The notes: generated from the letters alone by a model not told the origin. A DNA stretch of 64,000 nt from Parazoarcus communis (GCF_003111665.1 NZ_CP022188.1:1860001-1924000), one strand, 5' to 3'; numbered from the stretch's first letter, positions 1 to 9,138 are shown. Numbers and translations: made by a program.

Positions 1-132
1 CGTGGTGATCGCTTTGCCGTGACGCCCTGGCAGATGGGCTGGGTGGCAAAGCTTTTGCGCATTCTGCCCCGCAGCGTGTTCGACCGTGTGTTTGCCCGGG
101 CCGGACGCAAACCGCGCGGGCTTCCTCTCTGA
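1..132 (+). CDS. SDR family oxidoreductase, C-terminal fragment
   Basis: The frame is open from the first base of the window to a TGA at 130-132, giving the last 43 residues of a truncated protein. The tail runs through TPWQMGWVAKLLRILPRSVFD and ends in GRKPRGLPL. A Pro-Trp-Gln-Met stretch, a Leu-Pro-Arg, then Asp-Arg and a basic GRKPR end are what I recall from short-chain dehydrogenases of the bacterial oxidoreductase type. The NAD(P)-binding Rossmann part lies outside the window, so substrate and cofactor cannot be judged. The assignment rests only on this tail and is tentative. Confidence 0.5.
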   Translation, partial: RGDRFAVTPWQMGWVAKLLRILPRSVFDRVFARAGRKPRGLPL

Positions 133-203
133 GGTATTCCTCACGCCCTTGCGCGGCGAGGCTGCGCTAACATAGGCGAAAAATCACGTCATGGAGCGAA
201 TTG

Positions 204-620
204 ATGAATGCAGCGGTGGGCGATGACGCGGCTGAGCGTCGTGCGCGTCAGAGATTCGTCGCAACGCGTCGCGGTGATATCTGTTTCTGGGCAATGGTCA
301 ACGGTGAGCGCCGTCCACTCAACGACCTGTCGCTGGAGGGGTTTTCGCTGCCCGTCTCGCACGACCTCGATCCCGGCGCCGAATTTCGCTTCGTGCTTCA
401 GCGTGAAGGCGTGCCGGATCGTATCGAAGGTCATGCAAAGGTGGTCAATCAGGTGGGCGAAGGTCATACGCGCAAGGCTGGCTGCCGGTTCGTCGAACTG
501 GACGAAGAGGGCGTCGCACGTTTGAAGGACTGGCTGATTGCGCATGTCCTCGCGAGTGCCACCGTGCGCATCAATGAGCGGGAGGCCGCTGCCATCGTGA
601 GTGGCCCGTCCCTGATCTGA
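204..620 (+). CDS. PilZ domain protein
   Basis: This 138-residue protein carries the marks of a stand-alone PilZ domain, a c-di-GMP receptor module. An N-terminal basic RRARQRF segment (about residues 13-19) matches the RxxxR c-di-GMP-binding arm. It is followed by NDLSLEGFSL (about 41-50), equivalent to the (D/N)xSxxG motif, and a beta-barrel ending in GCRFVELDEEGVARLKDWL. ATG at 204 is preferred over the in-frame TTG at 201 because GGAG at 193-196 sits 7 bases from it. It presumably reads c-di-GMP made or degraded by enzymes such as those at 15.4 and 61 kb. The regulated target is not indicated by the neighbours. Confidence 0.8.
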   Translation: MNAAVGDDAAERRARQRFVATRRGDICFWAMVNGERRPLNDLSLEGFSLPVSHDLDPGAEFRFVLQREGVPDRIEGHAKVVNQVGEGHTRKAGCRFVELDEEGVARLKDWLIAHVLASATVRINEREAAAIVSGPSLI

Positions 621-646
621 CCCGCTTGGTGTGCCACAGCACACAA

Positions 647-676
647 AAAAAGGGCGCTCCGAGGAGCGCCCTTTTT
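647..676. terminator. bidirectional intrinsic terminator
   Basis: A GGGCGCTCC/GGAGCGCCC stem (652-660 with 663-671) is flanked by a run of A on the left and a run of T on the right. It can therefore stop transcription both from the PilZ gene and from the minus-strand TRAP permease gene ending at 681. Confidence 0.85.
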
Positions 677-680
677 GTCA

Positions 681-3299
681 TCAGGCATTCGGGTTGTGGG
701 GTGGCCTTGGCGGCTCGCGGCGCGCACGGGCACGCTGCATGAACCAGACCATTGCCAGGAGAAGGAGTGTGGGCACGAAGACCCATTCCTTGTCCGGACG
801 ACCCGCTGCGGGCAGTTCGATCGAGGTGATGTTGAAGCCCTGCTCAAGCCCGAGCTTTTCAGCGCGGCTACCGAACTTCACCGCAGCCACCTGAACGTCG
901 TCGCCCAGTGTCATCAGGGTCAGACCCATGCGTGACAGGCGCTCACGTGCGTTGCCAGGCTCGCCCAGCGGCAGCAGCACACCTTTGGACACTTCATCTC
1001 CCTCGAGCGTGAGGCCCTGCACCCACACGCGCAGGTCGCCCTTGGGCGGTGCGGCTTCCACCAGCTGGGTAAGCTGACTTGCCGGCACTTCGTCGTATGC
1101 GGGATACACCATGTCCAGCCAGAAGCCGGGGCGGAACAGGCTGAAGGTCACCAGCAGCAGAATCAGCGTTTCGTGAATCTTGTTACGGGTCACGAACCAG
1201 CCCTGGGTGGCTGCGGCAAACATCAGACTGGCGATTGTGGCGCTGACGATCGTCATGATCAGGTGGAAAGCGTCCGTGATGCCGATCAGCAGCAACTGCG
1301 TGTTGAAGATGAACATGAAGGGCAGGATGGCCGTTCGAGCGCTGTAGCCGAATGCAGTGAAGCCGGTCTTGATCGGGTCGCTCTTGGCAATGCCCGCCGC
1401 CGCATACGAGGCCAGTCCGACCGGTGGCGTCACGTCGGCCATCAGGCCGAAATAGAACACGAACAGATGGACTGCGATCAGCGGCACCAGCAGGCCCTGC
1501 TGGGCGCCGAGCTCGACGATCACTGGCGCCATCAGCGTCGATACCACGATGTAGTTGGCGGTGGTCGGCAGGCCCATGCCGAGGATGAGGCAGATCACCG
1601 CAACCAGCGACAGCATGATCATCAGGTTGCCACCGGACAGGATCTCGACCAGTTCGGTCATGGCCAGGCCGATACCGGTCAGGGTGACGGTACCGACGAT
1701 CACGCCGGCGGTGGCGGTCGCGATGCCGATGCCGATCATGTTGCGGGCGCCGGTGACGAGCCCGTCGAACAGATCCTGGAAGCCGTGGCGCAGGGCCACG
1801 CCGAACTCGCCCTTGCCGCGGAAGAAGGCGAACAGCGGGCGCTGCGTGACGAGGATGAAGATCAGGAACAGGGTGGCCCAGAACGCGGACAGTGCAGGCG
1901 AGAGCTGCTCCACCATCAGGTTCCAGATCAGGGCTGCAACCGGCAGCAGGTAGTGCAGGCCGGACTTCAGGGTCGGGCCGATCTCGGGCAGGTACTCCAT
2001 CTTGTCACCCGGCTTCTCCATGTGGAGCTCGGGGTACTTCGCTGCAAAGCGGATGATCGCGATGTAGGCGACGAGCATCAGGGTGCCGACGATCAGGAAG
2101 GCGGACTCGCCAACGACGTTCTTGAGCCAGCCAAAACCCCAGTACACAATGGCGGCCAGAATGACCACTCCGGACACCGTCATCAAGGTCGTGACGGTGG
2201 CGCGTTGCCAGGGCAGGGGTTCGCGACGCGGCAGTCCCTGCAGGTTCATCTTCATTGCTTCGAGGTGAACGATGTAGAACAGCGCGATGTAGGAGATCAG
2301 TGCCGGTACGATGGCGTGCTTCATCACCTCGACGTAGGTGATGCCGACGTACTCCACCATCAGGAAGGCTGCCGCGCCCATGACGGGCGGCATTAGCTGG
2401 CCGTTCACCGAGGAGGCGACTTCGACCGAGGCGGCCTTGTCGTCCCGGTAGCCCACGCTTTTCATCAGCGGAATGGTGAAGGTGCCGGTGGTGACCACGT
2501 TCGCAATCGACGAGCCCGAGATCAGGCCGGTCGAGGCAGAGGCCACGACTGCAGCCTTCGCCGGGCCGCCGCGCATGTGCCCGAGCAGCGCGATTGCGGA
2601 CTTGATGAAGTAGTTGCCTGCGCCGGCGGTTTCCAGCAGGGCGCCGAACAGCACGAACAGGAAGATGAAGCTGGCGGACACGCCTAGCGCGACGCCGAAC
2701 ACGCCTTCGGTGGTGAGCCACAGGTGGCTCATGCCCTTGGACAGCGACGCGCCGCGGTGGGCGATGACGTCCGGCATGTGCTGGCCGAAGAAGATATAGA
2801 TCAGGAAGAAGACCGCCAGGATCACCATCGGCAAGCCGAGGGCGCGACGGGCTGCTTCGAGCAGCAGAACGAGGCCGGTGACTGCGACGACCAGATCGAG
2901 CGTGGTCGGAATGCCGGGGCGCGACGCCAGTTCAGCGTAGAAAAGGAATAGGTAGCCTGCGCAGAATGCGGCGACTGTTGCCAGTATCCAGTCTACGACG
3001 GGGATGTAGGCGCGAGGTGAGCTCTTGAATGCCGGGTAGGCGGCAAAGGCCATGAAGACAGCGAACGCCAGGTGGATGGCGCGGGACTCGGTATCGTTGA
3101 GGACGAAAATGCCGAGCGAGAACGGCAGGGGAGAGGCAATCCAGAGCTGGAACAGAGACCACGCCAGCGCAATGACAAGGAGGAACTGCGCTGCAAGACC
3201 CGTGGGTTTGCGACCACCGGTATCGGCTTCGGCAACGATCTGCTTCAGCTGTTCGTCGGTCAGTTCGTGGGTTGTATTGGTTTTCTTCGAGCGGGTCAT
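681..3299 (-). CDS. TRAP transporter fused permease (4TM/12TM) with C-terminal DUF3394
   Basis: This 872-residue inner-membrane protein is the fused small-plus-large permease found with TAXI-type TRAP receptors, driving ion-coupled solute uptake. The N-terminus is a hydrophilic leader, then hydrophobic segments from about residue 36 (the DctQ-like part). The DctM-like core includes STGLISGSSIANVVTTG and GMGLPTTANYIV, both typical of the family. The last roughly 170 residues are less hydrophobic, match the DUF3394 extension, and end with one TM helix and a basic tail. The matching receptor gene lies 147 bp upstream on the same strand. The substrate cannot be read from sequence; organic acids are common for the family. 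ATG at 3299 is the start. Confidence 0.92.
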   Translation of the reverse strand: MTRSKKTNTTHELTDEQLKQIVAEADTGGRKPTGLAAQFLLVIALAWSLFQLWIASPLPFSLGIFVLNDTESRAIHLAFAVFMAFAAYPAFKSSPRAYIPVVDWILATVAAFCAGYLFLFYAELASRPGIPTTLDLVVAVTGLVLLLEAARRALGLPMVILAVFFLIYIFFGQHMPDVIAHRGASLSKGMSHLWLTTEGVFGVALGVSASFIFLFVLFGALLETAGAGNYFIKSAIALLGHMRGGPAKAAVVASASTGLISGSSIANVVTTGTFTIPLMKSVGYRDDKAASVEVASSVNGQLMPPVMGAAAFLMVEYVGITYVEVMKHAIVPALISYIALFYIVHLEAMKMNLQGLPRREPLPWQRATVTTLMTVSGVVILAAIVYWGFGWLKNVVGESAFLIVGTLMLVAYIAIIRFAAKYPELHMEKPGDKMEYLPEIGPTLKSGLHYLLPVAALIWNLMVEQLSPALSAFWATLFLIFILVTQRPLFAFFRGKGEFGVALRHGFQDLFDGLVTGARNMIGIGIATATAGVIVGTVTLTGIGLAMTELVEILSGGNLMIMLSLVAVICLILGMGLPTTANYIVVSTLMAPVIVELGAQQGLLVPLIAVHLFVFYFGLMADVTPPVGLASYAAAGIAKSDPIKTGFTAFGYSARTAILPFMFIFNTQLLLIGITDAFHLIMTIVSATIASLMFAAATQGWFVTRNKIHETLILLLVTFSLFRPGFWLDMVYPAYDEVPASQLTQLVEAAPPKGDLRVWVQGLTLEGDEVSKGVLLPLGEPGNARERLSRMGLTLMTLGDDVQVAAVKFGSRAEKLGLEQGFNITSIELPAAGRPDKEWVFVPTLLLLAMVWFMQRARARREPPRPPHNPNA

Positions 3300-3333
3300 A
3301 CGCCACGCCTCCCCGGATTCAGGTGATACGCAA

Positions 3334-3366
3334 ACGCAGCAACAGACTTTTGGCCTGTCGCTGCGT
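3334..3366 (-). other. intercistronic stem-loop 1 of the TRAP operon
   Basis: ACGCAGCAACAG (3334-3345) pairs with CTGTCGCTGCGT (3355-3366) with one mismatch. It lies between receptor and permease genes. There is no T-run on the minus strand, so it is more like an mRNA-stability or processing hairpin than a full terminator. Confidence 0.55.
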
Positions 3367-3379
3367 TGTCTGGATAACT

Positions 3380-3439
3380 GACGTCTCCCGCGCCGCTATG
3401 CAGTTTGGGGGACGTCCAGGCCGGCATGGTTACGCCGGC
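3380..3439 (-). other. two further intercistronic stem-loops
   Basis: GACGTCTCCC (3380-3389) can pair with GGGGGACGTC-like sequence ending at 3416. A second hairpin, GCCGGC (3420-3425) with GCCGGC (3434-3439), lies just past the receptor stop codon. With the neighbouring hairpin they fill the 147-bp gap and could protect the receptor mRNA from 3' decay. Confidence 0.5.
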
Positions 3440-3446
3440 AGCCGGA

Positions 3447-4415
3447 TTACATCCAGCCCTTTTCCTTGTAGTACTTGATTGCGCCATTGTGCAACGGAGC
3501 AGACAGACCGTCCTTGATCATGCTCTTCGGCTCAAGGTTGGCAAACGCCGGGTGCAGCTTCTTGAAGTCATCGAAGTTCTCGAAGACCGCCTTGACCATG
3601 GTGTAGACCACGTCGTCAGACACCTTGGAGGAGGTGACGAAGCTGGCAACCACGCCGAAGGTCTTGGTGGCGTCCGGGTTGTTCGCGTACATGCCGCCGG
3701 GGATGGTGACGGCTGCGTAGTACGGGAATTCCTTGATCAGCTTGTCGACGCCCGGGCCGGTGACCGGAACGAGCTTCGCACCGCAGGTCGTGGTCGGATC
3801 CTGAATGTTGGCGGCGGGGTGGCCGACGACATAGGCGAAACCGTCGATCTTGTTGTCGCACAGTGCAGCGCTGTGCTCATCGGGCTTGAGCTCGGAGGTC
3901 AGCGAGAAGTCGGACGTCTTCATGCCGAGCGCCGGCAGCAGCACGTCAATCGTCGCGCGCTGTCCCGAACCCGGGTTGCCGACGTTGAAGCGCTTGCCCT
4001 TGAAGTCCTCAAACTTGGTGATACCGGCTTCCTTGCGGGCCAGGACGGTCAGTGGCTCGGGGTGCAGGCCGAAGACGGCGCGCAGTTCGGTCACGGCACC
4101 GCCGTCCTTGAACTGGTTGAGGCCCTTCACTGCATTGAACTGAACATCAGACTGGGCGACACCGAAGTCGAGTTCGCCGGCCTTGATGGTGTTGACGTTG
4201 TAGACCGAGCCGCCGGTACTTTCGACCGAGCAGCGAATGCCGTGCTGGGCGCGATCCTTGTTCATCAGGCGGCAGATTGCGCCGCCTGCGGCGTAATACA
4301 CGCCGGTTACGCCGCCGGTACCGATGGTCACAAACTTCGTCTCGGCCTGAGCCGGCGCTGCGCCGAGGGAGCCGACAATTACGAGTGCTGCTGCGAGCGT
4401 GGTGAGCTTCTTCAT
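3447..4415 (-). CDS. TAXI family TRAP transporter solute-binding protein
   Basis: This 322-residue periplasmic receptor delivers solute to the fused permease encoded next in the operon. A signal peptide (basic MKK, hydrophobic core, cleavage near PAQA-ET at about residue 24) is followed by [21 protein letters not shown]. That glycine-rich start is the hallmark of the TAXI (TRAP-associated extracytoplasmic immunogenic) family, whose known cargo is glutamate or related acids. Downstream QSD, a [16 protein letters not shown] segment and the C-terminal HPA(F)xxLEPK stretch fit the fold. Length is normal. The three stem-loops downstream suggest a higher level of receptor than permease. The ligand is unknown. 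Confidence 0.93.
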   Translation of the reverse strand: MKKLTTLAAALVIVGSLGAAPAQAETKFVTIGTGGVTGVYYAAGGAICRLMNKDRAQHGIRCSVESTGGSVYNVNTIKAGELDFGVAQSDVQFNAVKGLNQFKDGGAVTELRAVFGLHPEPLTVLARKEAGITKFEDFKGKRFNVGNPGSGQRATIDVLLPALGMKTSDFSLTSELKPDEHSAALCDNKIDGFAYVVGHPAANIQDPTTTCGAKLVPVTGPGVDKLIKEFPYYAAVTIPGGMYANNPDATKTFGVVASFVTSSKVSDDVVYTMVKAVFENFDDFKKLHPAFANLEPKSMIKDGLSAPLHNGAIKYYKEKGWM

Positions 4416-4708
4416 GAGTTCTCCTGAAACCGTGCAAGTGAGGACCGCACCAGATCGGGTGCGTTGGCGAAGGCTGGCCGCGCTTGTTGTGCGGCCTGCC
4501 GTGACAATCTGGACAAATTACGTCTTGCGATAGTCAGACTACATGGAATACGGGCTCGCGCCAATGAGGGATACCCCGAAGTGACGTCCGGGTGCCAGTG
4601 GCATTCACCGTACCAGTTTCGTCAGGCCTGACCGCGGTTTCCCGGGGCGTGTCCGAGGCGGCTGAGTCACTTGCGTGCAGCCTGTGCTGCGCTTGTTATC
4701 ATCTGCGC

Positions 4709-5584
4709 ATGACATCCAAGACAACTCCCGGCTTTGACTCGGCGCACGCGCCTGCCGACTTGCGCGATGCGTTCGGAAATCGCCATCTGCCGGCGGGCGC
4801 CGCGCCCCGGATCGTGTCCCTGGTGCCCTCTCTGACCGAACTGTTGTGCGAACTGGGGCTTTCCGAAGCGCTGGTCGGACGTACGGGCTTCTGTATCCAC
4901 CCGCGTGAGACGCTGCGCAAGGTGGCCAAGGTTGGTGGCACCAAGGATGTGAAGCTCGATGTGGTCCGTGCGCTCGAACCGACTCACCTAGTCGTGAATA
5001 TCGACGAGAACCGGCGCGAGACGGTGGAGGCGCTGGCCGGGTTCGTGCCCAACGTGATCGTGACCCATCCCTGCGTGCCACAGGACAATTTCGCGCTTTA
5101 CAGCCTGTTTGGCGGTATTTTCGGGCGCGAGGCGGAGGCGGCCGCACTGTCAGCCGGCCTGCAGGACGCCCTTGACGAGGCGGCAGCGGTGAAGGCCGAG
5201 TACGGCGAGGAAGCGGTGCTCTACCTCATCTGGCGCGAGCCCTGGATGACGGTATCCCGTGCGACCTACATCTCGGCGATGCTGGGGGCTGTGGGCTGGC
5301 AGAGTCTGCCGGCTGAAGACGAGCCGCGCTATCCCGAGCTGGATTGGAGTGCGCCCTGGATGAGTGGTGTCGCGCGGGTTTTTCTGTCGTCGGAGCCTTA
5401 TCGCTTCACCGCCCGGCACCTGGCCGAAGTCGGGGCGCTGGCGCAGCGGCCGTCCGGCCTGATCGATGGCGAGATGGCGTCGTGGTACGGCAGTCGTGCA
5501 ATCGAGGGGCTGCGCTACCTGGCTGGGCTGAGGCGAAGCCTGGCCCGAAGCGGGCCGGGTGAAGGCGCTGACGCGAGGCCTTAG
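4709..5584 (+). CDS. cytosolic BtuF-like helical-backbone metal receptor protein
   Basis: The 291-residue product matches the two-lobed periplasmic-binding fold of BtuF/FhuD type. RIVSLVPSLTELLCELGL (about residues 31-48) and VGRTGFCIHP open the first lobe. A VGGTKD...LDVVRALEPTHLVV segment and a second lobe with YLIWREPWMTV and a conserved Trp/Tyr-rich end follow. BtuF binds vitamin B12 in the periplasm for an ABC importer. Here no signal peptide is visible and no importer genes adjoin, so it may act in the cytosol or be a soluble cobalamin/metal-binding relative. ATG 4709 is preferred over longer in-frame starts, whose N-termini are not family-like. It converges on the PIN gene with a 4-base overlap. 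Confidence 0.72.
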   Translation: MTSKTTPGFDSAHAPADLRDAFGNRHLPAGAAPRIVSLVPSLTELLCELGLSEALVGRTGFCIHPRETLRKVAKVGGTKDVKLDVVRALEPTHLVVNIDENRRETVEALAGFVPNVIVTHPCVPQDNFALYSLFGGIFGREAEAAALSAGLQDALDEAAAVKAEYGEEAVLYLIWREPWMTVSRATYISAMLGAVGWQSLPAEDEPRYPELDWSAPWMSGVARVFLSSEPYRFTARHLAEVGALAQRPSGLIDGEMASWYGSRAIEGLRYLAGLRRSLARSGPGEGADARP

Positions 5585-6021
5585 CACAGACCTTCGGCAA
5601 TGAAGCGCTCCGGCGTCAGGATCCGGAAGCGATCGCGCAGCACGCTGTGGCGCGCGAGCTTGAGCAGCAGTTTGTCGCGGGTCAGCAGGTGGTCGACGCC
5701 GGCGTCGCGCGCAATTTCCAGAAACTTCTGATCGTCACGGTCGCGGCAGGCCGGCAGCAGCAATGCGTCGGCTGCAGTGGCGGGCGCCGGATTGATGCGG
5801 CTGCGATATACGTCGAAGAGCCGGGTCTGATCGTCGGGGCTGATGCCGAACTGGGTGTAGGCCAGCACCCGCCGGAATTCCTCGAGTGCATCGTCACGGC
5901 TGAACAGTTTCAGTGTACCGGCATCGATGGCTCTGGACAGTGTTTCTAGCGCGGGGTCCTTGAAGTGCCACAGGGCCATCACCGTATTGGTGTCGAGGAC
6001 CAGATTTCGTGCGGCCGTCAT
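5581..6021 (-). CDS. PIN domain protein, putative toxin-type RNase
   Basis: The 146-residue protein has the PIN nuclease layout. LVLDTNTVMALW (first acidic residue about position 10), an acidic EEFRRVLAY helix, DRDDQKFLEIARDAGVDHLLTRDKLLL supplying the further carboxylates, and an ILTPERFI end match the TIGR00305-type 'toxin component, PIN family'. Such proteins cut RNA with Mg2+/Mn2+. No antitoxin-like small gene lies on either side, so it looks solitary and its role as a toxin is unproven. A strong terminator separates it from phaC upstream, so it probably has its own weak promoter. Confidence 0.8.
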   Translation of the reverse strand: MTAARNLVLDTNTVMALWHFKDPALETLSRAIDAGTLKLFSRDDALEEFRRVLAYTQFGISPDDQTRLFDVYRSRINPAPATAADALLLPACRDRDDQKFLEIARDAGVDHLLTRDKLLLKLARHSVLRDRFRILTPERFIAEGLC

Positions 6022-6032
6022 TGGGGTTCCAG

Positions 6033-6066
6033 AAAAAAGAAAGGGGGAAGGGCGAACCCTTCCCCC
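6033..6066 (-). terminator. intrinsic terminator after phaC
   Basis: GGGGGAAGGG (6043-6052) and CCCTTCCCCC (6057-6066) form a perfect 10-bp stem with a CGAA loop. On the minus strand it is followed by a T-rich run (complement of 6032-6042). It sits 25 bases beyond the phaC stop. Confidence 0.9.
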
Positions 6067-6090
6067 GGTCAGCAGGCGCTTATCCTGGGA

Positions 6091-7914
6091 TCAGGCTACT
6101 GCCTTGGGTGCGTCGAGACGCATCTTGACGAAGGAGCCAGGCGCATCTTCGATGGCCTTGAGCTTGCCCTTGGCCGGGTTGCGTGCGTCGACCTGGTCGG
6201 CGTCATGGCCGGAAACCCATGACTGCCAGTCGGTCCACCACGAACCGGCGTTCTGCTGGGCACCTTCGAACCACGCGTCGGCGGTGGCCGGTGACTTGGC
6301 TGCGGCGTTGACCCAGTAGCCGTACTTGTTGGCGACCGGCGGGTTGACGATGCCGGCGATGTGGCCGGAGCCGCCGAGGACGAAGCGAACCGGGCCGCCG
6401 AAGTTGAGCGAACCGGCATAGGTGCTCTTCCACGGTGCGATGTGATCTTCGATTGCCGAGATGAAGTAGCACGGCACCTTGATCTTGCTCAGGTCGATCG
6501 GCACGTCGTCAATGACCACGCCACCCGGCTGTACCAGGCGGTTTTCCATGTACATGCCGCGCAGGTAGAAGCTGTGCATCTTGGCCGGCATGCGCGTGGA
6601 GTCGGAGTTCCAGTACAGCAGGTCGAACGGGAACGGATCCTTGCCCATCAGGTAGTTATTCACCACGAAGGACCAGATCAGGTCGTTCGAACGCAGCATG
6701 TTGAAGGTGCCAGCCATCTCCGAGCCTTCGAGATAGCCACGCTCGAACATCTTCTTCTCGAGGCTGGAGACCTGCTGCTCGTCGATGAACACGCCGAGCT
6801 CGCCCGGATCGGAGAAGTCGGTCATCGTGGTGAAGAAGGTTGCCGAGGCGATGCGCTTCTGCTTCTTGCCTGCCAGGTAGGCAAGCGTGGTGGCCAGCAG
6901 CGTGCCGCCGAGGCAGTAGCCCGCGGCGTTGATTTCCTTCTCGCCGGTTTGCTGTTCGATGGCGTCGAGCGCAGCGAGGATGCCTTCCTTGACGTAGGAC
7001 TCGAAGGTCTTCTCGGACTGCTTCTCGTCCGGGTTGACCCAGGAGATCACGAACACCGTGTGGCCCTGATCGACGCACCACTTGATGTAGGAGTTCTTTT
7101 CGCGCAGGTCAAGGATGTAGAACTTGTTGATCCAGGGCGGGACGATCAGCAGCGGGCGCTTGAGGACCTTGTCGGTGCTCGGCGTGTATTGCAGCAGCTG
7201 CATCATGTCGGTCTGGAACACGACCTTGCCCGGCGTCGTGGCAACGTTCTTGCCCAGCTCGAAGGCTGTGGTGTCGGTCATTTTGACGCGCAGCTGACCG
7301 CCGCCGTCTTCGACGTCGCGCAGCAGGTTGTTCAGGCCCTTGATCAGGTTCTGACCGTGGCTCTTGACCGTTTCACGGAACACTTCCGGGTTGGTCAGGG
7401 CGAAGTTGGACGGCGACAGCGCGTCGATGTACTGACGGGTGTAGAAGTTGACCTTCTTCTGCGACTGCTCGTCGAGTCCATCCACACCGCTCACGGTGTC
7501 GTGGATGTGGCGGGCGGCGATGAGGTAGGACTGCTTCACGAAATCGAACATGAAGTGTTCCTGCCACTCTTCGTCCTTGAAGCGCTTGTCGGAGCGCTCG
7601 GGCGAGGCGACAGGCGCAGCATGCATGCCGGCGAAGCGCAGCATCGAGTGCTGCCACAGGGTGAAGTAGTCCCACACCAGGTTCATCTGGGACTGAGCGA
7701 GCTTGTACGGGTTCGACAGCAGCTTGGCCATCATGTCCATGAAAGCCTGTGCAATGCCGAGTTCGTCGGCGGGCGTGGACACGCCCTTCTTGAGTTGGCG
7801 CTGAACATGATCGCTGATCAGGTGGGAGGCGCGTTTGGCGACCTCGGCGTAGGTCTGAGCGACTTCCTGCGGGTCCGGTAGCTCGGCTTGAGCGTTCTCG
7901 TTGGGTGCAGCCAT
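6091..7914 (-). CDS. phaC: class I poly(R)-hydroxyalkanoate synthase
   Basis: This 607-residue enzyme polymerises (R)-3-hydroxyacyl-CoA into PHA storage granules. The alpha/beta-hydrolase catalytic triad is visible. The lipase-like box GYCLGG carries nucleophile Cys334, with Asp490 in SAIEDH and His518 in GGSGHIAG. RPLLIVPPWINKFYILDL and the N-terminal MLRFAG region are typical of class I synthases, which act alone rather than with PhaE/PhaR subunits. A good AAGGAG Shine-Dalgarno precedes ATG 7914. The MBL gene lies 38 bp upstream on the same strand, so the two may be co-transcribed. No phaA, phaB or phasin gene adjoins, although a thiolase lies 4 kb away. Confidence 0.97.
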   Translation of the reverse strand: MAAPNENAQAELPDPQEVAQTYAEVAKRASHLISDHVQRQLKKGVSTPADELGIAQAFMDMMAKLLSNPYKLAQSQMNLVWDYFTLWQHSMLRFAGMHAAPVASPERSDKRFKDEEWQEHFMFDFVKQSYLIAARHIHDTVSGVDGLDEQSQKKVNFYTRQYIDALSPSNFALTNPEVFRETVKSHGQNLIKGLNNLLRDVEDGGGQLRVKMTDTTAFELGKNVATTPGKVVFQTDMMQLLQYTPSTDKVLKRPLLIVPPWINKFYILDLREKNSYIKWCVDQGHTVFVISWVNPDEKQSEKTFESYVKEGILAALDAIEQQTGEKEINAAGYCLGGTLLATTLAYLAGKKQKRIASATFFTTMTDFSDPGELGVFIDEQQVSSLEKKMFERGYLEGSEMAGTFNMLRSNDLIWSFVVNNYLMGKDPFPFDLLYWNSDSTRMPAKMHSFYLRGMYMENRLVQPGGVVIDDVPIDLSKIKVPCYFISAIEDHIAPWKSTYAGSLNFGGPVRFVLGGSGHIAGIVNPPVANKYGYWVNAAAKSPATADAWFEGAQQNAGSWWTDWQSWVSGHDADQVDARNPAKGKLKAIEDAPGSFVKMRLDAPKAVA

Positions 7915-7952
7915 CGTTGTTGTGCTCCTTGTTGGATCGGTCCGGAGACCAA

Positions 7953-8981
7953 TCAGCTTATCTTGATGAAGCGAATCGCCCCATCATCTCCCTCCACCCT
8001 GCAAAGCTCTCCCCGCTTCACGAGATGGTTCAAATGGGCAATGGCCTCTCCCATGGCGAACATGACCTGATGCGTGTCCAGTTCGCGGGGGAAAAGCGTA
8101 CCCAGCAACTCGCCAGCGCTCCGTGCAGTGCGGCATTCTGCCAATAGTGCAGCGCAGCGTTCGCGGTGATGTTCGATCAATTGGTCGACTCTTTTACGTA
8201 TGCCACGGAAAGGCTTGCCGTGGGATGGTAGCACGAGCGTGTCTTCAGGCAAGTGATTGATGCGGCGCAATGAATCCAGAAACCAGCCCAGTGGATCGTC
8301 ATCCGGCGTTGCTGCAAAAACACTGACATTGGTGGAAATGCGCGGCAGCAGCATGTCGCCCGAGATCAGCACGCCGAGCGCAGCGCAATACAGGCTGGCG
8401 TGTTCAGGCGAATGGCCATAGCCGACGATGACCTCCCACTCATGCTCGCCGACGCGGATGCGGTCGCCCGCAAACATGCGCTGGTAGCTCGAGGGCATCT
8501 CGGGCACGCCACGACGATATCCGTTGCCACGTTCGGTGAGGGCGTCGAGGCGCTTTTCGTCGAGACCGTGCCTGCGGAACTGCATGATCATGTCGGCGAC
8601 CGAATAACCGGGAAGCTGATGCCACAGGGCGTGACCGCCGAGGAACTCACCCTGCGTCATATGCAGCGTCGCACCGTTGCGCGCCGTCAGCCAGGTCGCC
8701 AGGCCAAGGTGGTCCGGGTGGCAGTGGGTGATGATCAGGCGTGACAGGGGGCGGGCGTCGGCACCGAGGATCTGTGACCAGTGGGCCTTGATCGGCTCGA
8801 GGCCGAAGCCGGTGTCCACCGCGGCCAGCGCTTCGCCGTCGTCGAGCAGCCACAGGTTGATGTGGTCCAGCGCAAAGGGCAGGGGCATGCGCACCCAGCC
8901 GATGCCGGGGGCGACCGGCGTAACGGCGCCGCCGTCCGGCAGATGCTCAAAGGGATAGTCGATTTCGTTTGTTGTCGTCAT
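7953..8981 (-). CDS. MBL-fold metallo-hydrolase
   Basis: The 342-residue protein has the zinc-binding metallo-beta-lactamase signature THCHPDHLG (His86, His88, Asp90, His91), later DTGFG and GYGHSPEHASLY (a further His ligand), SGDMLLPR (Asp) and LPSHGKPF (last His). A C-terminal winged-helix-like extension of about 80 residues (HQVMFAMGEAIAHLNHL...) resembles the LACTB2/glyoxalase-II-like group with a 'MBL-associated' C-domain. The natural substrate is unknown; a thioester hydrolase is possible given the CoA-centred surroundings. The open frame continues upstream to 9137, but ATG 8981 is where family homology begins. It diverges from the MerR gene and lies directly upstream of phaC. Confidence 0.85.
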   Translation of the reverse strand: MTTTNEIDYPFEHLPDGGAVTPVAPGIGWVRMPLPFALDHINLWLLDDGEALAAVDTGFGLEPIKAHWSQILGADARPLSRLIITHCHPDHLGLATWLTARNGATLHMTQGEFLGGHALWHQLPGYSVADMIMQFRRHGLDEKRLDALTERGNGYRRGVPEMPSSYQRMFAGDRIRVGEHEWEVIVGYGHSPEHASLYCAALGVLISGDMLLPRISTNVSVFAATPDDDPLGWFLDSLRRINHLPEDTLVLPSHGKPFRGIRKRVDQLIEHHRERCAALLAECRTARSAGELLGTLFPRELDTHQVMFAMGEAIAHLNHLVKRGELCRVEGDDGAIRFIKIS

Positions 8982-9138
8982 TCCTGATCTCGTGTCGTGT
9001 GGCGGAGGGCGAGATTCACATTGCCCAAACCCCCGGAATCTGCTTAACTTTTCCGCAGTACGGAACCCATTGTCAATCCTTCTCACGCTAATCACGCGTC
9101 CGTCCGCAGCCCTGTGGCGGCGACCGCAACAGCTCAAA

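Noticed and set aside
6361..7881. Long plus-strand frame opposite phaC
   Set aside because: phaC has its full catalytic triad and a terminator; the other frame is a shadow.
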